Shown here in pieces: positions 26,612-34,324 of a stretch of DNA of 45,372 bases. The notes under the pieces were generated by a model. That model ran no database searches and was not told the DNA's origin. It worked only from the letters and a program-made list of their open reading frames with translations. The stretch spans positions 1 through 45,372 of the forward strand of contig LRBF01000242.1 of NCBI GenBank assembly GCA_001580565.1, given 5' to 3'. The position numbers and the translations under genes are program-made. Source of the stretch: Caballeronia megalochromosomata (GTDB lineage: Bacteria; Pseudomonadota; Gammaproteobacteria; Burkholderiales; Burkholderiaceae). How positions within the stretch are numbered: position 1 is the stretch's first letter; the number at the start of each line of letters is the position of its first letter.

Positions 26612-28018
26612 ATGAGTCTCTCCCACAAGAGTGCCATTTTTGTCAGTTTGATACTTCTACTCCAGAACGGATACGCTGATACCTGCTCACAGACGAAAGA
26701 ACTTATCGCAAATCTGCAAGACCAGCTTCAGACCGCGCAGGACAAAGCGAAAAACGACCCGCTATGCGCAGGCCCCGCTTCATACAACTGCATACAAGCT
26801 GCGTCAAGAATACAAAGTACCTTGCAAGCGGAAATCAAATACGAAGCGGTTGTGTGCGCACCCGCCTCGATAAAGGCGACCTATCCCAAGTATGTCGTAG
26901 TTTCCATTATTTATGCGCCACCTGGAAATGAGGGTCAAGTTTCTTACGAACAAGGAAGTTCGACAGGGACCTCTATTGAAGCAACTTCGTCCGACATGGA
27001 CGGCTTTCAGGCGCAAGCGACAAGCTTGGTATCTAGTTGGACTGTTCAATATACACAGGAAAACACCGTAGGAACTTTGACTGAAGTGAAGAAGGGAGTC
27101 GGGTACACGGTAACCTTGAACTCCAACCAAGACGCAGTAAATCACGACCAGGACGTGTTTTATATTTGGGTGAACCCTCAACTGAATCTCTATTACATAA
27201 ACGCAAGGCTGTCTGGTTTCAGCCTGCAGCCGCAAGTTGGCGAAGACATGACGGTAATTCCATTGAACGCTAGGGAACTCGCGAATCCTCAAACCATCCC
27301 TAACGATAAGAAGCAATACTTATCAAAGCTTGGAGCGAAGGATTATCTCGATATTCTCGAAAAAGACCCATTTGTTATCACAAAACGGTCGCCACTCCAT
27401 AACCAGCCCTTACAGCCAAAACTTGACCCAAAGCGATTTTATCGGGTAAGCACTCTACAGATATGGGGGCCCGACAGTGCAGACGACTTCGTAAACGGCA
27501 GTGGCCTTCACGAAACTGTAGAAACGTCTAATGGACAGATAGTGGAAACGAAAGAGACTGTTCAGTTCGCTGTTTTGTTTGGGTTCAGTTACGATAGCAT
27601 CGGTATTATGCTTGGCGCAACCAGTGGGTGGGAAAATGACAATAAGTCGGAGATGACGCAGACAAGCACTCAAGACATAATCCTTCTGCCGCTGACAAGC
27701 ACTATTGGGTATCACGCGGTATACGACGTGTACTACGACTCGATATTTCGCACTTATGCGTTTGTGCTGAGTCCGAATCAGAGCGAGAATCTCGTGCTAT
27801 CAGGCAAGGTGGTGCGTAGTGGTGGACTTGCCGCCGGAGCGGAAGCCGTCACCGTCACTGAGGCAAACGGACGAAAGGTGCACTTCATCACGAACGCTAA
27901 GGGGGAATATAAATATTACGGCACGAAAAACACACCATACACCCTTGCCATTGGAGGCGTCACACATCAGGGCCGATTTGGCTCGGCCACTCAAACTCTG
28001 GACGTAGAAATTCCTTAA
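26612..28018 (+). CDS. Secreted protein with C-terminal carboxypeptidase-regulatory-like domain; function unknown
   Basis: The start at ATG 26612 is preferred over the longer frame from 26546 because GAGG precedes it by six bases and the signal peptide then begins at once (MSLSHKSAIFVSLILLLQ-NGYADTC). The mature protein starts with a Cys-containing helical part (SQTKELIANLQDQLQTAQDK). A beta-rich middle with many aromatic residues follows (SSWTVQYTQENTVGTLTEVK, DVFYIWVNPQLNLYYINARL). The last 80 residues form a small beta-sandwich-like unit (LSGKVVRSGGLAAGAEAVTV, TNAKGEYKYYG) like the carboxypeptidase regulatory domain seen in many exported proteins. The length from this start is 468 residues. 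No enzyme motif is evident. AT-rich codons relative to neighbours suggest transfer. It is probably periplasmic or secreted. Confidence 0.75.
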   Translation: MSLSHKSAIFVSLILLLQNGYADTCSQTKELIANLQDQLQTAQDKAKNDPLCAGPASYNCIQAASRIQSTLQAEIKYEAVVCAPASIKATYPKYVVVSIIYAPPGNEGQVSYEQGSSTGTSIEATSSDMDGFQAQATSLVSSWTVQYTQENTVGTLTEVKKGVGYTVTLNSNQDAVNHDQDVFYIWVNPQLNLYYINARLSGFSLQPQVGEDMTVIPLNARELANPQTIPNDKKQYLSKLGAKDYLDILEKDPFVITKRSPLHNQPLQPKLDPKRFYRVSTLQIWGPDSADDFVNGSGLHETVETSNGQIVETKETVQFAVLFGFSYDSIGIMLGATSGWENDNKSEMTQTSTQDIILLPLTSTIGYHAVYDVYYDSIFRTYAFVLSPNQSENLVLSGKVVRSGGLAAGAEAVTVTEANGRKVHFITNAKGEYKYYGTKNTPYTLAIGGVTHQGRFGSATQTLDVEIP

Positions 28019-28726
28019 CTGACGGGTTTCCCAGGGATGTCGCCTACGAGCATTAGACGACAGACACGTCGGCGCGTATATGCTTCTCGGCGACGTCAAG
28101 TTTGTCTGGAAAGACCACGGACGTGGCACGTTATCGGTTGAACGGAAGCCACGTGCGTCGCCCACCCGCTGGTCGGCGATGTCCGAGCTCGCGCTATTCC
28201 GCAACCAGGAGCCGCGGGCAACCGCGCAGGGCGCCTGCGAACGTGCCGATAATGATGACCTGCAGCGCGCTGCGCGCGTAGTAGAAAAGTAGGGCTGTGC
28301 GTCCGTTGAGAGCACTGTGCGATGCCGAGGCAAGGGCAGCTGTGGCGCGGGCAACGGTGTTGCGGTCGCTCAAATTCGACCGGGGGCTCATGCGTCGTGA
28401 AGACTCGTTTGCAGTTCCGGAAACCGACATCGAACGTTTCCGCCTTGCCGACGACAGCAGAGCGACATTCAGCTTCTAGTGTGTTGCATCGACCGGTTGA
28501 ATCCGCCTCCGCTGGCGGCCATTGGACCGTTGACAAAGCGACAGTCCCAAACGAATCGCGTACGGCCGCACGAAAATCACGCATGGCAAAGAGTACAGTG
28601 TCTGCCACATGCTCTTGCGATTGGACCGAGCTCTCAGATCCTGAGGGCTGCCGAGTTCACTTCTCATCATAACCGGAGGGATAGACTCGCGCGATTGCTG
28701 CTGGCGAACGCTTGTCCGCGTCTGTG
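28019..28726. other. Stretch without a supported gene
   Basis: Open frames on both strands overlap each other and none has a start with a ribosome site plus family-like sequence. A minus-strand frame near 28194-28388 (MSPRSNLSDRNTVARATAAL) has a hydrophobic C-terminal half and might be a decayed small gene. Confidence 0.35.
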
Positions 28727-29194
28727 TCAGGCGGCGTCTGAAGGTAGCGGCGAGGCGCGGCCACTCGCGGCGAAGCGCTTGAGTCTCTCGCGCGCAGCAA
28801 TATGCGCATACCGCGGCGCGCCGGCGAGTTGGCGATCTGCCTCCTGCAGCACCGCTTCGAACAACGGCCAATCTGCGGTTTCGAGCGTCCATATCCGCTC
28901 CGCTTCAGCGCGCTGCAGGCCGCGCTCCAAAGCCGCTTCGGCGCACCCATAAACGATTAAGTCCGTCTCGCCATACCCTGCATCCTGCACAAAGAACGTC
29001 ACGTAGAGCAAGTAAATAAGTTCGTTGAACAGAAACGCCGATCCAGCGCCGGCGCGACATGCCGCGAAGGTCAAATGATTCGACAACGCAACGGTCTGTG
29101 CGGCTGACGGTGGCAAGGGCAGCAACATCTCTTTGCTGAAGGGCTTGCGAGCCAGCGATCGAGAAGGTTGTGAGCGTGAGCGGCGAGAAGGCAT
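28727..29194 (-). CDS. Hypothetical protein of a Burkholderia-type small family
   Basis: The convincing coding part starts around MLLPLPPSAAQTVALSNHLT and continues FAACRAGAGSAFLFNELIYL, YLLYVTFFVQDAGYGETDL, then AEAALERGLQRAEAERIWTL. This pattern of helices with a conserved hydrophobic core is familiar from short Burkholderia proteins sometimes labelled Fis-family regulators, although no Fis helix-turn-helix is visible. The N-terminus is uncertain: ATG 29194 (MPSRRSRSQPSRSLARKPF) gives 155 residues; an ATG at the MLLPLP position would give about 133. No operon partner is evident. Confidence 0.6.
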   Translation of the reverse strand: MPSRRSRSQPSRSLARKPFSKEMLLPLPPSAAQTVALSNHLTFAACRAGAGSAFLFNELIYLLYVTFFVQDAGYGETDLIVYGCAEAALERGLQRAEAERIWTLETADWPLFEAVLQEADRQLAGAPRYAHIAARERLKRFAASGRASPLPSDAA

Positions 29195-29731
29195 ACAGCA
29201 AGAAGGAACGAAAGAGGTCTGCGTCCAACGGAACCGGAAAAATAATAACAAGTCAGGAGAATCGATATTGTGGTGCGCGCCTCGTTGGCGGCCGAACTGG
29301 TCTGCAAGGTTAGGGCGCCCACTAACTCGAGCGGCGATCAATGATGCGTCGTGATCTGTGCGGCAAATCTCCCCGAAGCCGCGGAGGAGCCCCTCGGAAA
29401 CTGTGACGCCTCTGTCGCTCCCCGCTCCCTTTGCAACGGCAGGATGTCGACGGCGCGAATTCGCGACGATTGAGCCGTATCCCTGAAGAAATGACACACG
29501 GTGAGCGAGAGGGCGGCAGTACTTGGTCGAGCTAGGGAGTGCTCGGATGGCCGCCCTCGCCATGGCCTATCTGTTGTTGAACAGACCGTTGACGCATTTC
29601 GCAGTCGGGCGCGATTCACTCTTCGCGAAAGCGGTCGATGGCTCGTATCTGACTAATCGCCCTTGCACTCTGTCCTTGACTTCACTGAGCCACGGCTAGG
29701 TTGGTCTGGATCAGTCGAGGAAAGGCAGAAT
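29195..29731. other. Stretch without a supported gene
   Basis: A minus-strand frame remains open through most of it but has no coding-like protein sequence. Nothing else is recognised. Confidence 0.35.
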
Positions 29732-30058
29732 ATGAAGTCAATCGTGACAAAGCGGGGTCCCCTTGCGACATCGGCATCCAACACCGGTGCGGGTCCCAGA
29801 AGAGCGTCACGCGACGCGGATGGCGAGTTGGCGCACTTGGAAAAGGTAGTAGGCGCGGTGAGAGCGTCAGCAGCACATCAATTGCCAATCGCTTCAGCGT
29901 ATTGGATGAAACGCATACATCATCTGCGAGTTCACTACATCTTGCTGCCCGTTCAGCTCGCCCGGCTATCTGCTATTGAACGTTGCATCAAGGATTGCGC
30001 ACGCGAACGAAGAGTAGCGGCGCCGATACGCCAACGTCGAGTTGCGAGAGCAGCTTAA
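29732..30058 (+). CDS. Small basic hypothetical protein, 108 aa
   Basis: ATG 29732 follows a good ribosome site (GAGGAAAGG). The protein is basic (MKSIVTKRGPLATSASNTGA), with a central helical part AYWMKRIHHLRVHYILLPVQ-LARLSAIERCI of the kind seen in short Burkholderia proteins with a Y-W-x-x-R-x-x-x-L pattern, and an Arg-rich tail. Function unknown. Its stop overlaps an ATG (30058) of a further plus-strand frame that I do not accept. Confidence 0.55.
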   Translation: MKSIVTKRGPLATSASNTGAGPRRASRDADGELAHLEKVVGAVRASAAHQLPIASAYWMKRIHHLRVHYILLPVQLARLSAIERCIKDCARERRVAAPIRQRRVARAA

Positions 30059-30163
30059 TGGCGCGGCGAAAAATGGATACACAGCCGATACCGTGGGAAC
30101 GTCTGCTTGCTATGATCGATCCCCGACAAGGTGGGCGTAGGCCAGCGTTGTCGTGGTCCGACT

Positions 30164-30493
30164 TCACTTTGATGCACTCGTCGAGGAGCGGCGTTCGGCC
30201 TGCTCAGCCGGAAGTACACGACCACTTGCCGACGTCGCGTCCGCTCTGCGCTGCATTTGACTTTCGTCGCGCGGAGCGGTTGCGAGAACCCCGCCAACAA
30301 CGACCGCGCCGATGAAAGCGATGCATGACGCGAGCATGATCTGCCGGCTGAAGCTTCGAGGCGAGGACGTCGAAATTTCTCCCGATGCTTCCGTCGGAGG
30401 AGCATTCGGCGGCAGAGCGGTCTGACAGCGTTTGCATACAGAGGCCATAGCGCTTACTTCGGCTCCGCATGTATCGCATATGTTGTAGCGCAT
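30164..30493 (-). CDS. Zinc-ribbon protein with one membrane helix, 109 aa
   Basis: The start at ATG 30493 puts the metal-binding motif at the N-terminus: MRYNICDTCGAEVSAMASVC-KRCQTALPP, with CxxC and CxxC 11 residues apart, a zinc-ribbon. A linker rich in Pro and Ser leads to one hydrophobic helix (IMLASCIAFIGAVVVGGVLA) and a charged tail (ending RRSSTSASK). This is the common plan of small zinc-ribbon membrane proteins of unknown function. Upstream frame to 30697 lacks such features and is not included. Confidence 0.6.
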   Translation of the reverse strand: MRYNICDTCGAEVSAMASVCKRCQTALPPNAPPTEASGEISTSSPRSFSRQIMLASCIAFIGAVVVGGVLATAPRDESQMQRRADATSASGRVLPAEQAERRSSTSASK

Positions 30494-31160
30494 TCTATTA
30501 TTTTCTCGATTTTTTACGTCGCGCGCAGCGGTGGTGCCCGCAAGCCAATGAGGACGGAGCGATGTCGGCATAACGGCAGTGGAAGCGCAAGACTTGAGAC
30601 GCTTTGGCAGGTGATCTGACGAACAAAAAGGGATGTTCGTCGACGACTGTCGGATTTTGGCTCGACGTGTCGCCGGGCGAAGTCGGGCGACCCACAACCA
30701 CCGTCGTCACCGGGAGACCTACACACGCTACACAGACGACATCAGGACATCCCAGAAAGGACATCGCTTCATTTGCTTGCCTACGAGTTTTGCAGTTTTG
30801 CGAGCGAACGCAACGGTTAAGAAACGTTGTCTTATCCTAATAGCCGTGTCTTGATGATCCAGTCGCTTGCAGAGCCGGTAATGACACGGATCATTCAATG
30901 CTGATCGTCGTCGCCGCCCTGTGGCTCTCGTCAACGCAAGTTGATTCGAGTGGCGTTCAGCATTGGTAAGAGACTATGAGACGCCGAGCGTCGAATCGGC
31001 GAGAAGGGGCGGCACGACTCAATCGTCGGTTCCGACGACTGAAATTCGTGTAGACGGGCCGGTATAGCCTTGGTCACGGTGACACGACACGCAGAAGACC
31101 TTCGGCATCGATTGGATGTTGTTGATTGCGATAGGCTAAGCTTTTGTAACTTCGGATGCA
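30494..31160. other. Stretch without a supported gene
   Basis: Only short overlapping frames occur. It precedes the PiT relic, and may include further unrecognisable parts of that gene. Confidence 0.35.
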
Positions 31161-31349
31161 CGTCCACTCTGGATCGTTGCTGGCTGCTACATCTTCATGG
31201 CCAGGGGCAGGCTTTTCGGCGGCTGGCGCATTGTTCGCATGATGGGCCAGAGGATCACGAAGCTGCAGTCCATCGGCGGATTACTTGCTGAATCGGGCGG
31301 GGCGTTGACGTTGTCTATGCGTCGTGACTTGGTACTCCGGTACCGATGA
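31161..31349 (+). pseudogene. PiT-family inorganic phosphate transporter, internal fragment
   Basis: In the frame passing through 31161 the translation reads RPLWIVAGCYIFMARGRLFG, then GGWRIVRMMGQRITKLQSIG and GLLAESGGALTLSM. This closely follows the PiT permease segment with GGWRIVKTMG, ITKL and the AETGGA-type motif. Sequence before and after does not continue the family (the expected PVSTTHT motif is absent) and the frame stops at 31347. It is a relic of a low-affinity phosphate permease. A PhoU relic follows 0.8 kb downstream on the same strand. Confidence 0.65.
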
Positions 31350-31489
31350 CCCATACGATTAATGACGCTATCCTCGGCGTTGGCGCGACGCGGAAGCGCG
31401 GCGCTGTTCGAGGGGTCGATTTAGCGCGTGGGTGTTAGTTGATTGATGGGGCGCAACGGAAGGGGACCAACGGTGGCACCGCAGTGCCC

Positions 31490-31519
31490 AAAAAGCAACC
31501 GGCCAAGCGTCCGGCCGGT
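31490..31519 (-). terminator. Rho-independent terminator of the 83-aa gene
   Basis: On the minus strand ACCGGCC, an 8-base loop, and GGCCGGT form a perfect 7-bp GC-rich stem, followed by TGCTTTTTGG. It lies 38 bases after the stop of the minus-strand gene ending at 31557. Confidence 0.75.
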
Positions 31520-31556
31520 GATGAGCGCAGGGATCACGTTGGATCCGGCGCGAAAA

Positions 31557-31808
31557 TTAACAGAGTAGGTCGTCGACCATGCGCTGCGCGGCTACGAAGC
31601 CGCCGTCCAGTGCTGCTTCTCGACTTGCAAATGCACGGCCGCTCGTTTCGCCCAGACGAAGGGTCGAGAATCGGGAGAGGGCCGAGCCGGGTTCCAGGAT
31701 CCGAACGACTGCCACGTAGCCCGAAAGGCTACCGCACGCGGAACGCTGTACTTGATCTTCAATCGCGATTTGAAGAGAAAAACCGTTGTACTCGTATGTC
31801 TGGGGCAT
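31557..31808 (-). CDS. Small conserved hypothetical protein, 83 aa
   Basis: From ATG 31808 the protein is MPQTYEYNGFSLQIAIEDQV, then SGYVAVVRILEPGSALSRFS, and ends FASREAALDGGFVAAQRMVD-DLL. The pattern (Y-x-Y-x-G-F, G-Y-V-A-V-V-R-I, E/R-A-L-x-G-G-x-x-A-A-Q-R-x-V-D) is familiar from a small Burkholderia protein family of unknown function. The good downstream terminator supports a real transcript. A Pho-box-like repeat lies about 130 bases upstream, in the orientation of this gene. Confidence 0.7.
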   Translation of the reverse strand: MPQTYEYNGFSLQIAIEDQVQRSACGSLSGYVAVVRILEPGSALSRFSTLRLGETSGRAFASREAALDGGFVAAQRMVDDLLC

Positions 31809-31937
31809 GTCTCGCCTCTGTATCGTGGCCGGGCACAGGCAGAGCCTGTGCAGAGCTTTCTCGCGCACCCGCCTGCGACCGAATTGTGGGCGGCCTGCGA
31901 CGTAGGCGAGTCGATGGCTCGCTGCAAGCGGGCGTAA

Positions 31938-31957
31938 TTGTGACATATTTGTGACGG
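31938..31957 (-). promoter_or_regulatory. Pho-box-like direct repeat (candidate PhoB site)
   Basis: The minus strand reads CCGTCACAAATATGTCACAA: CGTCACA, four A/T bases, then TGTCACA, an 11-base period. PhoB sites are tandem CTGTCAT-type units with the same period. It lies between PiT and PhoU relics, which supports the reading. Confidence 0.4.
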
Positions 31958-32182
31958 GCATACCCCTTTGCTTATGAGCAAGGTGCTAGGTATTTTCCTC
32001 CAGCTCAAGGAGACTGTTGTGCTGGACATGCAGCGAGTTTTGTCGTTGCGAACGGTCTGGCAAAATGAGCGGATGGCCAAAATCGATGCTGTCGGCGCGG
32101 AGCGTGCTTGCTCACTGCCATGGCGCAGCCGCAGGTGATGGCGTCGAGCTTGAGGCAAATCGAAGGAGGGGCGATGGCTCGG

Positions 32183-32320
32183 ATGGTACCGTTTATGAGC
32201 GATAATCCGCGAATGATCAGCATGGCACTGGACTATATGTTTGTCGCCAAGGTGATCGAGCGCGCTGGAGACCACGCCACCAACATCGCCGAGTGTGTGC
32301 TCTATGTAGTGGCGGTACGG
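32183..32320 (+). pseudogene. phoU: PhoU, C-terminal fragment
   Basis: The plus-strand frame reads MVPFMSDNPRMISMALDYMF, then VAKVIERAGDHATNIAECVL-YVV. This matches the conserved C-terminal helix pair of PhoU (M-x-x-x-P-x-x-I-x-x-x-x-x-x-x-F-x-A-K-x-I-E-R-x-G-D-H-A-x-N-I-A-E). The N-terminal two thirds are missing, though a short VLDM-containing piece near 32019 in another frame may be a remnant. PhoU is the negative modulator of PhoR/Pst phosphate signalling. The piece continues past 32320 without homology. Confidence 0.7.
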
Positions 32321-32432
32321 ATATCCGGCATGCAGCCGGTGCTCGCCTGCCTGAGTCCAATACTGTTTAGCAGGGCTGCTCAGCGTGGCGGCTTGCCCGC
32401 GTTGTTATTCAACCATCGACGGCCGGTGACGC

Positions 32433-32846
32433 TCAGGCCGCCATCGCATCGAACGCTTCACGTAGTGGTCGGCCACTGCTACCTTGGGCTTGCTTCAGAA
32501 AAATCTCTGCTATTCCCTTGGTGGGGATGCTCGCCTCCACCTTTCGAAGCTCTTCCAACTTCACCCATTTACAGCGCGCGATCTCGTTCGAGGGGGTTGG
32601 CGTCGCATCGTCACTCATCTTCGCGACAAACACAAAGTGTCGCGTTCGCAGGCCACGAAATTGGAAGGCGTAGCGGACGTGCTCCGAATCGAGAAGCGTC
32701 TCCTCCTTCAGCTCCCTTGCTGCGGTATCGACGAGTTCCTCGCCAGCCTTCTGCCGCCCTCCCGGAAACGCCCATCGCCCTCGCACTCGCGCAACCAGGA
32801 GAACGCGCCCGTTCCGCTCACAAATCACCGTCGCTCTGCGCTTCAT
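32433..32846 (-). CDS. Nudix hydrolase
   Basis: The 137-residue protein has the size and order of a minimal Nudix domain: strand MKRRATVICERNGRVLLVAR, substrate-entry RGRWAFPGG, then the Nudix box. The box reads Gly30, Glu36, Arg44-Glu45-Leu46, Glu48-Glu49, with Leu in place of the last Gly. The metal-binding glutamates are all present. Nudix enzymes hydrolyse nucleoside diphosphates linked to another group; the substrate cannot be told from sequence. The MKRR start at 32846 is the only good one. It lies downstream of the next minus-strand gene but separated by 125 bases. Confidence 0.85.
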   Translation of the reverse strand: MKRRATVICERNGRVLLVARVRGRWAFPGGRQKAGEELVDTAARELKEETLLDSEHVRYAFQFRGLRTRHFVFVAKMSDDATPTPSNEIARCKWVKLEELRKVEASIPTKGIAEIFLKQAQGSSGRPLREAFDAMAA

Positions 32847-32971
32847 TGGTCTTTTCGTTTGGTCGCGCGCCTGGCTCGTGTTCCCGCGAGCCGACGCTTA
32901 ACAATGGACATCGCAGAATGATAGACCTGTCGTCGTGTTGAGGTGCGTGACGTTCCCCGGGAACATTAGAT

Positions 32972-33322
32972 TCAATGATCTTCACGCGACTCCTGCGAGC
33001 GATGATCGTCGATGTTGTTTTCCGACTCCTGGTTACCTCTCTTCTTATGACGCGCTTTGGCGGTGATCTGAGCAATGTCCGCGCGCATATACCAGGGCCA
33101 CCATGCAATGTGATAAAACCAAAGGATGGCGCCTCGTTTCCCCGCGCGCCATCGGAGGCCAAAGCCATCTGTGGGGAAGCTTTTGAACTCGCGGTGACCG
33201 AGACAAATGGTCCCGATGAGCATCCATACGATGGCAAGGATGAGCGTCGGCACGGAGAATACGCTAGCCGCACCAAAAAGCAGGATGGGAAGACAGATCT
33301 CAAAGCCTGTACGCGATTTCAT
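32972..33322 (-). CDS. Small membrane protein, 116 aa
   Basis: MKSRTGFEICLPILLFGAAS begins the protein. A long hydrophobic region follows, probably two helices (LPILLFGAASVFSVPTLILA, IVWMLIGTICLG). An amphipathic aromatic part comes next (AILWFYHIAWWPWYMRADIA), then a strongly charged tail (KKRGNQESENNIDDHRSQES). Function unknown; no family recognised. The aromatic-rich segment would lie at the membrane surface. It may be transcribed with the Nudix gene. Confidence 0.6.
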   Translation of the reverse strand: MKSRTGFEICLPILLFGAASVFSVPTLILAIVWMLIGTICLGHREFKSFPTDGFGLRWRAGKRGAILWFYHIAWWPWYMRADIAQITAKARHKKRGNQESENNIDDHRSQESREDH

Positions 33323-33441
33323 GAGAGTACCTATTAATCACGTTTGTTTTTCTAGGCTAGTACATCTAATGCCGAGCGGTGATCGGAAATGGCCTTTGAA
33401 GGCGCAACCTGGTGCGCCAAACTGCAGCACCCGCCGACCCA

Positions 33442-33588
33442 TCAATCAGGGTGGGCGACGTGTGCAACGACGAGTTCGCCGCACGCGATCAAGATAACTG
33501 CGACGACGGGCATCATGACCACGGGCACATTCCATTCTTTCGCTGAAGCGTCGAGCATGAATCGCCTGGCCGATTGATGAAACACCAT
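33442..33588 (-). CDS. Possible small membrane peptide, 48 aa
   Basis: From ATG 33588 the frame reads MVFHQSARRFMLDASAKEWN, then a single hydrophobic helix VPVVMMPVVAVILIACGELV and a short tail. GGAAG lies about 12 bases upstream. It is plausible but short and without a known family. Confidence 0.35.
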   Translation of the reverse strand: MVFHQSARRFMLDASAKEWNVPVVMMPVVAVILIACGELVVAHVAHPD

Positions 33589-33639
33589 CGCACAGGTCGC
33601 TTCCGGGTAGCAAGTCAGAGCAGAACAACGTCGTACTGG

Positions 33640-34118
33640 ACCCGTCACGATTCGCGGCTCAAGTGGTGTCCGGCGTCGGATTTCTGGTGCCGGATCGATC
33701 CTCATGCGTGACAAGTCGTCCGTGGGCTGACAACTGCCGTAAGTTGTGGTCCGTTGCGGGTGTCGGTCTTAGCGTAAGCGGAGGCATGTACACCGCGTCG
33801 ATCGGCGCGACGGTCATTATCCTTGTCATTCTGGTAGGCATGAAGCCACTCGAGCGACGCTTCATTTCCGTCAAGCAGCAGCGGTCGATTCAACTTCGGG
33901 CTGATCGTGGTGCCGTCTCGCTAAGAACGCTGCATGAAGCGCTCGGGAGCGCGAGCGTACGCGTCAAGCAGTTCATCGTTCAGCAGTCAGAGGACGATCC
34001 GGAAGTGGGCGAGATCCAGATTGAATTGTCTCGTACTACGGCGAATGATTTCGAGGTGATCGCTCAGCGGCTCATGTCCATGAATGGTGTAAGGTCGACC
34101 AAGCCGGACACGCGGTGA
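33640..34118 (+). pseudogene. MgtC/SapB-family protein, 5'-truncated and frameshifted
   Basis: The frame enters with LDPSRFAAQVVSGVGFL, the second conserved block of MgtC/SapB membrane proteins. It then leaves the family: the next block (GAGSILMRDKSSV, then GLTTAVS) is read in other frames. It returns as WSVAGVGLSVSGGMYTASIG and ATVIILVILVGMKPLERRF, followed by the soluble C-terminal domain (EDDPEVGEIQIELSRTTAND). The first membrane helices are missing upstream, and at least two indels are compensating. MgtC proteins are linked to magnesium limitation and membrane-potential control. The copy is almost surely inactive. Confidence 0.7.
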
Positions 34119-34324
34119 CACCTGCAGGCCCGCAGGACGCGTTCCCATTGCTTTCAACCCGTTGAGCTTCAGCCGCAGGGGTAGGGGCGCGGAGGACTCA
34201 ACGCACCCTTTGCAGACCGTCTGCCCAAATCGTGAAAGAATCGGAGCATTAACGCGTGCATCGTAATCGGCGCCTGACGCTCGGTCCGCGAGCCGCTGGT
34301 GCCCCAGAGCGACGAGGTAACCGT

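Noticed and set aside
28096..28608. Minus-strand frame of 170 codons
   Set aside because: No ribosome site, no domain, and overlapping frames on both strands look equally poor.
30058..30315. Plus-strand frame starting MARRKMDTQPIPWERLLAMI
   Set aside because: It overlaps the stop codon of the previous gene and looks coding for about 25 residues, but then runs antisense through the zinc-ribbon gene with Arg-rich, unlikely sequence. It may be a short relic.
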